A model generated the notes under the pieces. It was not told where the DNA came from. It saw only the letters and a program-made list of their open reading frames with translations, and did no database searches. Below, piece by piece: positions 25,301 through 32,015 of a stretch of DNA of 36,235 nt (position 1 is its first letter; every line of letters begins with the position of its first letter). The position numbers and the translations under genes are program-made. Source of the stretch: Croceimicrobium sp965658275 (GTDB taxonomy: Bacteria > Bacteroidota > Bacteroidia > Flavobacteriales > Schleiferiaceae); contig CBFHRN010000017.1 in NCBI GenBank assembly GCA_965658275.1, positions 1-36,235 of the forward strand, written 5' to 3'.

Positions 25301-26458
25301 CATATTGAATTCTACAACGGGCTCATCGAGTTGCAGGTGGATTCCATTAAACTTTTAGCAAGTGGTGTAGCATTGAAACAGCCTGAGCAAGTTTATGGCT
25401 TAGGTGAGGATACGGAAAGTGAGTACATCCGCTTAAACGGTTATTACTTAGTAGACCCTAGCACTTGGCCCATTTTTGCTGGTTCTAGCGTTAACATGGA
25501 AATTACCAATGGTCAGGATACCTTAGTGATGCGTATTGATAGCGATACCGACATCGATGGTACGCCTGCTCCAACAGGTTACTTCGATGTAATTGGTGCC
25601 GGTGGGCAGTTTGATAACAGCGCACCTTACGATGCCAATTATCAAATCTTCCCTCGCGATACCAATGATATTATCCCAGTGACATTGCCAGAGGTATACA
25701 TTAGCGAAGTTATGCCAAGCAGTAATCTTAGTGCTCCGGTAAATGGAGACTGGTTCGAAGTGCGCAATATGGGTACCAGTGCGATTGACCTTAATGGATT
25801 TGCTTGGGCAGACGACAGTCGCAGCACCAACTTCCACACCGTTGGAAGCTCCGTTCAAATACCAGCGGGGGGTACTGCCCTTATGGTAGATGTGGCCAGC
25901 GCCGATGTGGCTGCTTGGGAAACTGAGTGGAAACAAAATGGCCAAGGACTCATCATCTTAAACACTAATGACGAATTTGATAATGGCTTTAGCGATCTAA
26001 ATGCCGGTGGTGACGAAGTAAACCTATACGATGATGGTGGTCGATTGGTGTCGAGTGTAAGCTTTGCAGCTTCTGATGTGCAAGCCGGATTCAGTCTTGA
26101 ATTTGATAATCAAGGCGCTTTAGTAGGTGTAGCCGTAGATGGAACCAATGGAGCCTATACTTCTCAGAACGGAGACGTAGGTTCTCCTGGTAATCAGTCG
26201 GCAATTGGCTTAGAAGATATTTTAAGTCATAACATAAGCCTCTTCCCGAACCCAAGTAATGGTGTATTTACCATTCAAGGTGCGAACAGTTCGGAGAAGG
26301 TGGTGGAAATTTACAATCTGAATGGCGCTTTAATGCAGCAAGTGATAAGTACGGAACTTGAAATTCGCATTGACCTTGGCGAAACTCCTGCTGGAGTATA
26401 TATGATTAAGGTAACAGCAGATAAGCAAACCGTCGTTCGTAAGCTGATTGTACAGTAA
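22391..26458 (+). CDS. large type IX-secreted protein: three OB-like repeats, two lamin-tail domains, Calx-beta-like domain
   Basis: The 1355-residue preprotein has a signal peptide (1-22) and an N-terminal domain resembling the reeler-like choice-of-anchor V family, with CGGGCH (43-48), a CX3CH motif. Three units of about 200 residues (184-383, 393-592, 897-1097) share FTDDFDGNNGYSFYMYDNTG, then RIDSDTDIDGTP and YQIFPRDTNDI, and look like OB-fold modules. Between units 2 and 3 are a lamin-tail domain (about 599-765, FFSEYIEGSSNN) and a Calx-beta-like domain (about 775-893). A second lamin-tail domain (about 1098-1265) and a type A type IX sorting domain (about 1280-1355, LFPNPSNG) end it. 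OB plus lamin-tail modules occur in extracellular nucleases such as ExeM, but I see no nuclease motifs. Role: probably surface binding; the exact function is unknown. Confidence 0.85.
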   Translation: MKRRISVLLATLAALMISFQGFTNSGGAPQGRTGSPASNGNTCGGGCHSGGTAGTKSVSITSTIPASGYQANTNYTITITANNGTSTIGFSASVEDAAGHVGTISSPGSGAQISGSYVTHTISGTSASGGTKSWTFNWNPGANPPASATVYTAVNFANGTGGTAGDFILSSSQAFNQAVSIPNYTISQINGLDANFSPDSLGVNCALTGVVFTDDFDGNNGYSFYMYDNTGEINVFDFVDEPGGYQATRGDSIRVYGDIAFFNGLLEIQVDSIETLATGLALRAPRVVTTLDETTESDYIRLNGFSVVTPSQWPSAGSSSNVSITNGTTTLTMRIDSDTDIDGTPVPSGTFDVIGAGAQFDNSSPYDAGYQIFPRDINDILPAATVINGVPLYTISQINSLDATFSPDSLGVTCALDGVVFTDDFDGNNGYSFYMYDNTGEINVFDFVDEPGGYQANRGDSIRVFGDIAFFNGLLEIQVDSIQTLATGISLRAPRVVSMLDESTESDYIRLNGFSVVNAGQWPAAGSSSNVSITNGVDTLTMRIDSDTDIDGTPVPTGIFDVIGAGAQFDNSSPYDAGYQIFPRDTNDIIPSAAPANPCAKPFFSEYIEGSSNNKGFEIYNPTQSNLDLGPYKVYLSGNGGSFTNEFDLSGTVASGDVYIVTTDLSDPSMLAVADTSLSFPSVAHFNGDDALFLVDTVMGDTLDIIGVIGVDPGFSWTVGTGSTANHTLVRNASITGGQTDWTIGATEWTVNPSNTFSFFGSHTSTCVNTTPTSPTVEFQVAFGAELESAGTVGINLVITPTSVSTDTVYMAFNPGPGLTSADVTFAPAFDPVTGLLSLVVPAGSDTVTINATIIDDAITEGNEYGDMLILGTTAGLSVGNVDSARYEIIDNDIPTYTISQINGVNANVEPDSLGVQCKLVGTVFTDDFDGNNGYSFYMYDNTGGMNIFNFVDEPGGYQVNRGDSIRAIGHIEFYNGLIELQVDSIKLLASGVALKQPEQVYGLGEDTESEYIRLNGYYLVDPSTWPIFAGSSVNMEITNGQDTLVMRIDSDTDIDGTPAPTGYFDVIGAGGQFDNSAPYDANYQIFPRDTNDIIPVTLPEVYISEVMPSSNLSAPVNGDWFEVRNMGTSAIDLNGFAWADDSRSTNFHTVGSSVQIPAGGTALMVDVASADVAAWETEWKQNGQGLIILNTNDEFDNGFSDLNAGGDEVNLYDDGGRLVSSVSFAASDVQAGFSLEFDNQGALVGVAVDGTNGAYTSQNGDVGSPGNQSAIGLEDILSHNISLFPNPSNGVFTIQGANSSEKVVEIYNLNGALMQQVISTELEIRIDLGETPAGVYMIKVTADKQTVVRKLIVQ
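22940..23539 (+). repeat. intragenic repeat unit 1 (OB-like domain)
   Basis: A 600-bp in-frame unit encoding residues 184-383 of the large secreted protein. It matches unit 2 closely: by eye about 23 of 200 residues differ, many of the remaining codons are identical, and no gap is needed. Confidence 0.85.
23567..24166 (+). repeat. intragenic repeat unit 2 (OB-like domain)
   Basis: A 600-bp unit encoding residues 393-592, separated from unit 1 by nine linker residues. The low divergence from unit 1, including at synonymous sites, points to a recent tandem duplication or gene conversion. Confidence 0.85.
25079..25681 (+). repeat. intragenic repeat unit 3 (OB-like domain), diverged
   Basis: A 603-bp unit encoding residues 897-1097. 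It keeps the acidic core and the DSDTDIDGTP motif but differs much more from units 1 and 2 than they do from each other, so it is an older copy. Lamin-tail and Calx-beta-like domains lie between it and unit 2. Confidence 0.82.
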
Positions 26459-26489
26459 GTAAATAAAACTTAATTATATTTTTTACTCT

Positions 26490-26519
26490 AGGGACTCCTG
26501 CTATGCGGGAGTCCCTTTT
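26490..26519 (+). terminator. hairpin between the secreted protein and the Na/Pi transporter gene
   Basis: GGGACTCC (26491-26498) pairs with GGAGTCCC (26508-26515) around a 9-nt loop and is followed by TTTT. The transporter ATG lies only 8 nt after the T run, so its mRNA must include or read through this hairpin; it may be an attenuator. Confidence 0.7.
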
Positions 26520-26527
26520 CTACTAAA

Positions 26528-28249
26528 ATGTCTGGTTTAATTTTCGACATAGTATCCCTCATCGGGGCTTTGGGGCTCTTCATCTACGGGATGAAGGTCA
26601 TGAGCGAGTCTATTCAAAAGTTCGCCGGAGCCCGTTTGCGTAAAACCATGCGCGCAATGACTGCCAATCGTAGTTTGGGTGTGTTTACGGGTTTTACTTT
26701 AACAGGGATTTTACAGTCTTCATCGGCTACCACGGTGATGATTATAAGCTTTGTAAATGCGGGCCTTATTAGCTTGGAGCAATCGGTGGGTGTCATTATG
26801 GGCGCCAATTTGGGTACTACTATTACCGCTTGGATCGTGGCACTTCTGGGTATGGGCAAGTTCTCCATATCTGCACTAAGTTTACCCATTTTAGCCATCG
26901 CTTTCCCAATGATTTTCTTGTCGAAGGAACGATTGCGACTCTATGGAGAAGCAATCTTCGGTTTTGCTATTTTGTTTATTGGTCTTTCTTTTATGCGCGA
27001 TGCTTTGCCCTCATGGCAGGATAATCAGGTTATTCTCGATTTTTTAGCCCAATTTGATTACCGCCAAACCAATTATTTGCACAATTTAGGTATCACCAGC
27101 CTTTTTGTGATTTTTGGAATGGTAGCCACCTTTATGCTTCAGTCCTCTTCGGCAGCTATGGCTTTAACCATCGTTTTTACTGCAGATGGTTTAATTAGCT
27201 TTCCCTTAGCGGCGGCCATTATTTTAGGGGAGAATATAGGTACCACATTTACCGCAAATATCGCGGCAGTAGTTGGGAATGTTTACGCTAAGCGCAGTGC
27301 ACGAACCCATTTTCTCTTTAATGTATTGGGTGTTTTTTGGGCTTTGTTGCTCTTTCCTTTTTTTCTAGATTTCATCGCTTTTTTAAGCGGACTCATATTT
27401 CAACAAGGAAACCCCTACGAGACAACAGCGGCTATTCCCTTGGCATTAAGCCTTTTTCATACCCTTTTCAATCTTTTTAATCTTATTTTGTTTTTCAACC
27501 TAGTAGGGATCTTGGTAAAGATGGCTACTTGGATGGTGCCTTCTAGGGGAAGTGAGGATGAGCTTTTTAGTTTGGATTACATAGGCTCCAGCTTAATGGC
27601 TACTCCGGAACTTTCAATTATGGAGGCGCGAAAGGAGCTCGTTAAATTCGCCGACCTTATCCGAAAGGCCTACAAGTATATTCCTTTACTCATCACAGAA
27701 ATGGATGAGCGTAAGCTCAAATCCCATGTGAAAAAGCTCCAGAAGTATGAGGATATCTCGGACCGAATGGAGGTAGAGATCTCGAATTATCTGAGTAAGT
27801 TGAGCCAAAGTGAGTTAAGCTCCGAAGGCACTAGTAAAGTGCGGGGGATGCTCCATGTCGCTAATTATTTGGAGCGCATAGGCGATATCTACCTTGAGGT
27901 GAGTCGAAATCTTACCCACCGCAAAGAGCAGAAGGCCTATTTTACCCCGGATATGCGAAATCATGTTATGCAGCTTTCGGAACTGGTTTCACGTACTTTG
28001 GACTTAATGGTTAAGAATGTCGATTTAAGTTCAGGGGCTCAGAGTTTGGAGGATACCAAACGCATGGAGAAAGAGGTAAACGACTTATTTAGCAAGCTCA
28101 AAACGGACTATATCCATAAAGTAGAAAAAGGAAAATACCGCATTCAAAGTGGGATGTACTACGCCGATTTATTGGCAGAAATGGAACGCATCTCCGAGCA
28201 TGCTTCTAATGTAAGTCGGACTTTTCTACAGAGTCAACTTAGTGATTAG
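26528..28249 (+). CDS. Na+/phosphate cotransporter with PhoU-like C-terminal domain
   Basis: The 573-residue protein belongs to the NptA/PNaS (type II Na/Pi) family. The membrane part (1-330) contains the inverted-repeat signatures LQSSSATT (QSSS at 63-66) with GANLGTTITAW, and LQSSSAAM (QSSS at 205-208) with GENIGTTFTAN. These QSSS motifs form the substrate and sodium sites in the family. After a linker, residues from about 345 form a PhoU-like helical bundle, common in bacterial members and thought to be regulatory. It should move inorganic phosphate across the inner membrane; some members export it. The gene lies at the end of the PhoBR-like/receptor locus, 69 nt after the secreted protein. 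Confidence 0.9.
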   Translation: MSGLIFDIVSLIGALGLFIYGMKVMSESIQKFAGARLRKTMRAMTANRSLGVFTGFTLTGILQSSSATTVMIISFVNAGLISLEQSVGVIMGANLGTTITAWIVALLGMGKFSISALSLPILAIAFPMIFLSKERLRLYGEAIFGFAILFIGLSFMRDALPSWQDNQVILDFLAQFDYRQTNYLHNLGITSLFVIFGMVATFMLQSSSAAMALTIVFTADGLISFPLAAAIILGENIGTTFTANIAAVVGNVYAKRSARTHFLFNVLGVFWALLLFPFFLDFIAFLSGLIFQQGNPYETTAAIPLALSLFHTLFNLFNLILFFNLVGILVKMATWMVPSRGSEDELFSLDYIGSSLMATPELSIMEARKELVKFADLIRKAYKYIPLLITEMDERKLKSHVKKLQKYEDISDRMEVEISNYLSKLSQSELSSEGTSKVRGMLHVANYLERIGDIYLEVSRNLTHRKEQKAYFTPDMRNHVMQLSELVSRTLDLMVKNVDLSSGAQSLEDTKRMEKEVNDLFSKLKTDYIHKVEKGKYRIQSGMYYADLLAEMERISEHASNVSRTFLQSQLSD

Positions 28250-28782
28250 TCAATCGCAATCGGGTCACTTATGATTCGAGGACTTTTATTGCCGGAACGA
28301 TCAATTAACATCAATTCAAAACGAATGCTATCGGCATTCCGGTTGGCGGGAAAATTAGCATAATCAAAAGGAGTGGTGATGTCTCCCTCTAAGGTTTTGT
28401 TCTGCCCCTCAGGCATTAGGTCAGGTAAAATATTGTGGAAAGGAAAACAGGAATCAATGGGGGGAATTTCACGGTATTGCCCATTCACTTTTTCGTAATA
28501 ATAAATGAAAAGGTCATAGCGCTCCAAGAAACGATCGTAATTACTTAATTGGCAGGTGTCCGAGCTGGACATCCCTTCACGGCCGATATCCCCGTCTCCA
28601 TCCGTAAAATACATGGTGAGATCCACCACTCTGCGATTATCGGCGCTATCGCCTAAATAACGCAGGCTGGCCTTGCGCCATTGTAAGTTTGGAATGTCAT
28701 CAAACTTTTGATCTTGTTCACAAGCAATCAATGCGAACAAAATGCCGATGGAGAGTAGTATTTTAGCTCTTGATAAGTGCAT
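28246..28782 (-). CDS. lipoprotein of unknown function
   Basis: I start at the ATG at 28780-28782, giving 178 residues with a clean signal peptide and lipobox LIAC (Cys21). The frame is open to 28941, but that extension is antisense to the neighbouring acyl-activating gene and would bury the signal peptide. The mature part has an FTDGDGDIG segment common in small Bacteroidota lipoproteins and ends with DRSGNKSPRIISDPI. I do not recognise a function. Its stop overlaps the end of the convergent Na/Pi transporter gene by four bases. A -7 box TACGTTTG at 28790-28797 on the minus strand lies seven bases before its ATG. Confidence 0.72.
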   Translation of the reverse strand: MHLSRAKILLSIGILFALIACEQDQKFDDIPNLQWRKASLRYLGDSADNRRVVDLTMYFTDGDGDIGREGMSSSDTCQLSNYDRFLERYDLFIYYYEKVNGQYREIPPIDSCFPFHNILPDLMPEGQNKTLEGDITTPFDYANFPANRNADSIRFELMLIDRSGNKSPRIISDPIAID

Positions 28783-29805
28783 ATGTTTACAAACGTACAA
28801 GAAGCAGAAAAAATTTCCGCTTATTCGGATATAAAAGAAACGCTCTTCAAAGGCGAAAAGTTGGAATTTGAAAGCTCGGCCTTGGCGATTTTTCAATTGC
28901 AGGCGCAGTACAATCCCATTTATGCCCAATGGATAAAGCATTTAGGAAAGTCTCCGGCCCAGATAAAGGAAGTCGATGAAATTCCCTTTTTACCCATAGA
29001 CTTTTTTAAATCGCAGCGGCTATCCCTTTTTAAGGAGGAGCCAGCTTATTTCTTTCAAAGTTCAGGTACCGGTGGCTATGGTCAAAGTAAACATGCGGTC
29101 TACAGCGAAAACCTATATGACGCTATTTGTGATCGAGGTTTCGAATCCTTTTACGGTCCAATACAAGACTTTACAGTTTTAGCGCTATTACCGGCCTATT
29201 TAGAGCGAAAAGGCTCGAGTTTGGTGCGCATGGCTGATCGCTTTATCCAAGCTTCAAGGGATGAAGATTCTGGATTTTTCTTGCAGGACCAAGAAGGACT
29301 CGCGAATGTTCTTAAAAGGAAAAAAGAGGAAGGTCGTAAAGTATTGCTGCTAGGGGTGAGTTTTGCCCTTTGGGACTTGGCAGAATCTTTTCCGCAGGAC
29401 TTATCGGGAATGGTGATCATGGAAACGGGGGGTATGAAAGGTCGGCGAAAAGAAATCCTGCGCAAGGATCTCCATCAGATTCTTAGAGAAGCCTTTCAAG
29501 TAAAGACGATCCATTCCGAATACGGGATGACGGAGCTTTTTTCCCAAGCTTACAGTGCGGGTGAGGGTCTCTTCGAATGCTCCCAAACCATGCGGGTTTT
29601 CATCCGAGAGATGGAGGATCCTTTTAGTTGGGCAAGAAAGGGTAAAAGTGGCGGGATCAATATCATCGATCTTGCCAATTTGGATTCCTGCGCCTTTATT
29701 GAAACACAAGATTTGGGCCGGCTTCATGAAAATGGTAGCTTCGAGATTTTGGGTCGCTTTGATCGCGCTGAAGTACGGGGCTGTAATCTTATGGTGGGCG
29801 GCTAA
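28783..29805 (+). CDS. LuxE/PaaK-like acyl-activating enzyme (acyl-protein synthetase family)
   Basis: From the ATG at 28783 the product is 340 residues. It belongs to the ANL (adenylate-forming) superfamily, LuxE type: the phosphate-binding loop SSGTGGYG (93-100), a GGMKGRRKEI segment, and HSEYGMTELFSQAY (244-257) corresponding to the acyl-adenylate motif YGMTE. LuxE activates fatty acids in bioluminescence, but no luxCDAB genes are here; in Bacteroidota solitary relatives are common and probably activate an acyl group for surface glycan or lipid synthesis, which is inference. The small C-terminal lid seen in full ANL enzymes is reduced. The start directly abuts that of the divergent lipoprotein. 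An exported protein gene follows after 44 bp. Confidence 0.75.
   Translation: MFTNVQEAEKISAYSDIKETLFKGEKLEFESSALAIFQLQAQYNPIYAQWIKHLGKSPAQIKEVDEIPFLPIDFFKSQRLSLFKEEPAYFFQSSGTGGYGQSKHAVYSENLYDAICDRGFESFYGPIQDFTVLALLPAYLERKGSSLVRMADRFIQASRDEDSGFFLQDQEGLANVLKRKKEEGRKVLLLGVSFALWDLAESFPQDLSGMVIMETGGMKGRRKEILRKDLHQILREAFQVKTIHSEYGMTELFSQAYSAGEGLFECSQTMRVFIREMEDPFSWARKGKSGGINIIDLANLDSCAFIETQDLGRLHENGSFEILGRFDRAEVRGCNLMVGG
28790..28797 (-). promoter_or_regulatory. -7 element of the divergent lipoprotein gene
   Basis: The minus strand reads TACGTTTG, a perfect TAnnTTTG, seven bases before the ATG at 28782, inside the coding sequence of the opposite gene. A transcript from it would have almost no leader. 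Confidence 0.45.
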
Positions 29806-29849
29806 CCTATGGGCCGCAACAATCGTTATCTTCACATAAACAAAAGTCT

Positions 29850-30593
29850 ATGCGTGTAGTATTTCTTTGGCTATTATTAGGGTTTGCAGGGCAAAGCCAG
29901 GCTCAATTCTTAGAGGAAAGGGCTCAGCTTTTAGATAAAGCCAGAGGCGAAGTAGCCTTTGAGCTAGATGGAGGAGAACACCTTTATACCTATCAAGCGG
30001 AAGATGGTTGGTACAAGGCGAGAAAGCTTGTTTACCTAAAGGCCTCCGATATATCAGAAGGCCGTCTTCGAGCCGGGGCAGGACTTCACAATGCCGATGA
30101 AGAGGAAATAGGAAAGAGCACGCTGGATTTAAAGCTTTATGAATTAGATACTATTCCCGCTTTCCGTGGTGAGGATAGGTATCGTGCTGTAATTCAGGGA
30201 TATGTTTTTGAAACCAAACTGGAAGATGGCTCGGTGCCAGAAGAGCAACTGGGAAAGATAATGGCCACCAAAAACAGAACCGAGCAGCAGGAAATGTTTG
30301 CGGAACTATGGGCCAATAATGAAGCAGTAAACGAGAACGAAGGAGAATATAACGTTTGGGTGATATACGAAAAGGATAAAACCACTCGTGAGCAACAAGA
30401 TTTTCGATTAATTATGGTCTTCCGTGGTAAAGCCACTCCGTATGCGGTGATTACGAACGATCATGAAGTTAAATTACCCAAAGTAAAGGAAGTTTGGGAA
30501 GATGGTGAATTCAAAATTCAATACCTCTTTAAGGCTTCTGCCTCCCAAAAAGAGAAGGTGGAGGAATTGATTTATAAATATCTAGCATTATAA
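29850..30593 (+). CDS. exported protein of unknown function
   Basis: The 247-residue protein has a signal peptide (MRVVFLWLLLGFAGQSQAQ) with probable cleavage after the second AQ-type site near residue 19, and no lipobox, so it is probably periplasmic. The mature part is acidic and rich in Glu and Lys, with mixed helix and strand patterns and no motif that I recognise. It lies 44 nt after the LuxE-like gene on the same strand, probably in one transcript that ends at the strong terminator overlapping its stop. Confidence 0.72.
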   Translation: MRVVFLWLLLGFAGQSQAQFLEERAQLLDKARGEVAFELDGGEHLYTYQAEDGWYKARKLVYLKASDISEGRLRAGAGLHNADEEEIGKSTLDLKLYELDTIPAFRGEDRYRAVIQGYVFETKLEDGSVPEEQLGKIMATKNRTEQQEMFAELWANNEAVNENEGEYNVWVIYEKDKTTREQQDFRLIMVFRGKATPYAVITNDHEVKLPKVKEVWEDGEFKIQYLFKASASQKEKVEELIYKYLAL

Positions 30594-30627
30594 AAAAGAA
30601 AGGCCCCGTTTTGGGGCCTTTCTTTTT
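30593..30627. terminator. bidirectional intrinsic terminator
   Basis: A 15-bp stem (30593-30607 with 30613-30627, core GGCCCC/GGGGCC) with loop GTTTT is flanked by A- and T-rich arms. It serves the exported protein gene and convergent tyrS and overlaps both stop codons. Confidence 0.88.
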
Positions 30628-31918
30628 AGTTTACAGTTATGAGATAATAATTCTTCTTCCCTTTTTGGGCTAGAATGAATTTTTCAGAAATTAAATCCGC
30701 GGTCGTCATTTCCTTTTCCAATCCAACCTTCGTTTTATTAATGCTGACCCCATTCGCTTGGGTCATCTTGCGTGCTTCTCCTTTGGAAGGGAAGATCTTG
30801 GTTTTTTCGGCTAAGAAGCTCACGATTTCTATTCCATCACTGAGCTCGGCCGCACTCAATTCAAATTGAGGTACGTCTTTGAAAAGGTCTAGCAAAGTAT
30901 CTTCGTCTAAGTCGCGTAAATCCTCTTCCGTACTCTTGCCAAATAGTATTTCGGAGGCTTTGATGGCTCTTTGCAAGGCTTCCGCACCATGAACCATCGT
31001 TGTGACTTCTTCCCCTAATCTAGATTGTAGCTTGCGCTGATGAGGCGCTTCTTTATGCTCTGCAATCAAAGAGTCAATCTCTTCCTTACCCAACATGGTA
31101 AAGATTTTTATATATCGTTCCGCGTCATCGTCGGAGGTATTGAGCCAGAATTGGTAAAACTTGTAAGGGCTGGTGTATTTCGCAGATAGCCAAACGTTTC
31201 CTTCTTCTGTCTTACCAAATTTGCCGCCATCGGCTTTTGTAATAAGCGGACAAGTAAGGGCAAAAGCTTCGCCACTTTCCTTACGGCGAATCAATTCCGT
31301 ACCGGTGGTGATATTACCCCATTGATCGGAGCCGCCCATTTGCAAGCGACAATTGTATTCGCGGTAAAGGTGCAAGAAATCGTAACCTTGAACCAATTGG
31401 TAAGTAAACTCGGTAAAGGACATACCTTCTCCATCTCCCGTAAGGCGCTTCTTAACCGAATCCTTAGCCATCATGTAATTTACGGTAAGGTGCTTGCCGA
31501 CATCCCGAATAAAATCAAGGAAACTGAAGTCCTTCATCCAATCGTAATTGTTCACCAACTTGGCCGAATTCGGGGCCTCACTGTCAAAATCTAAGAAAAG
31601 CGCTAATTGAGCCTTTATCGATTCTTGATTGTGACGCAAAGCAGCCTCGTCTAGGAGATTACGTTCTTTACTTTTTCCAGAAGGGTCGCCAATCATTCCC
31701 GTGGCTCCTCCCACTAAAGCAATCGGTCGATGTCCCGCATTTTGAAAATGCTTAAGCATCATGATGCTTACAAGGTGACCGATATGCAAAGAGTCGGCGG
31801 TAGGGTCTATACCTACATAAGCCGAGGTCATTTCTTTGGCTAATTGATCTACAGTTCCAGGCATGGAGTCGTGCAACATGCCGCGCCAGCGTAATTCTTC
31901 TACGAAATTGCTCATCAT
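30626..31918 (-). CDS. tyrS: tyrosyl-tRNA synthetase
   Basis: The 430-residue class I synthetase has the Rossmann motif HIGH (45-48), GGATGMIGDPSGKS, the tyrosine pocket segment around YQLVQGYDFLHL and QMGGSDQWGN, and the KMSKS-equivalent KFGKT (233-237), the form usual in TyrRS of the TyrS type. A C-terminal S4 RNA-binding domain (about 355-425) binds the tRNA anticodon arm and variable loop. Two ATGs in a row begin the frame; either could be used. It is transcribed alone from the promoter at 31935-31964. Confidence 0.96.
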   Translation of the reverse strand: MMSNFVEELRWRGMLHDSMPGTVDQLAKEMTSAYVGIDPTADSLHIGHLVSIMMLKHFQNAGHRPIALVGGATGMIGDPSGKSKERNLLDEAALRHNQESIKAQLALFLDFDSEAPNSAKLVNNYDWMKDFSFLDFIRDVGKHLTVNYMMAKDSVKKRLTGDGEGMSFTEFTYQLVQGYDFLHLYREYNCRLQMGGSDQWGNITTGTELIRRKESGEAFALTCPLITKADGGKFGKTEEGNVWLSAKYTSPYKFYQFWLNTSDDDAERYIKIFTMLGKEEIDSLIAEHKEAPHQRKLQSRLGEEVTTMVHGAEALQRAIKASEILFGKSTEEDLRDLDEDTLLDLFKDVPQFELSAAELSDGIEIVSFLAEKTKIFPSKGEARKMTQANGVSINKTKVGLEKEMTTADLISEKFILAQKGKKNYYLITVN

Positions 31919-31934
31919 TTACTTTTGTCGGCAA

Positions 31935-31964
31935 CAAAATTAGGGCTTAGATTGCTTTAGCAAA
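31935..31964 (-). promoter_or_regulatory. promoter of tyrS
   Basis: On the minus strand TTTG (31964-31961) is followed after 18 nt by TAATTTTG (31942-31935), a perfect -7 element, about 17 nt before the ATG. No T-box is present. Confidence 0.6.
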
Positions 31965-32015
31965 GCATTATTTAAGGGGATTTGATATTTGCTTAGATTC
32001 GCAAAAAGATTTTCA

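Noticed and set aside
22940..25681. Repeats considered as CRISPR or mobile-element copies
   Set aside because: Units are 600 bp, in frame, encode one domain each, and lie inside a single uninterrupted gene.
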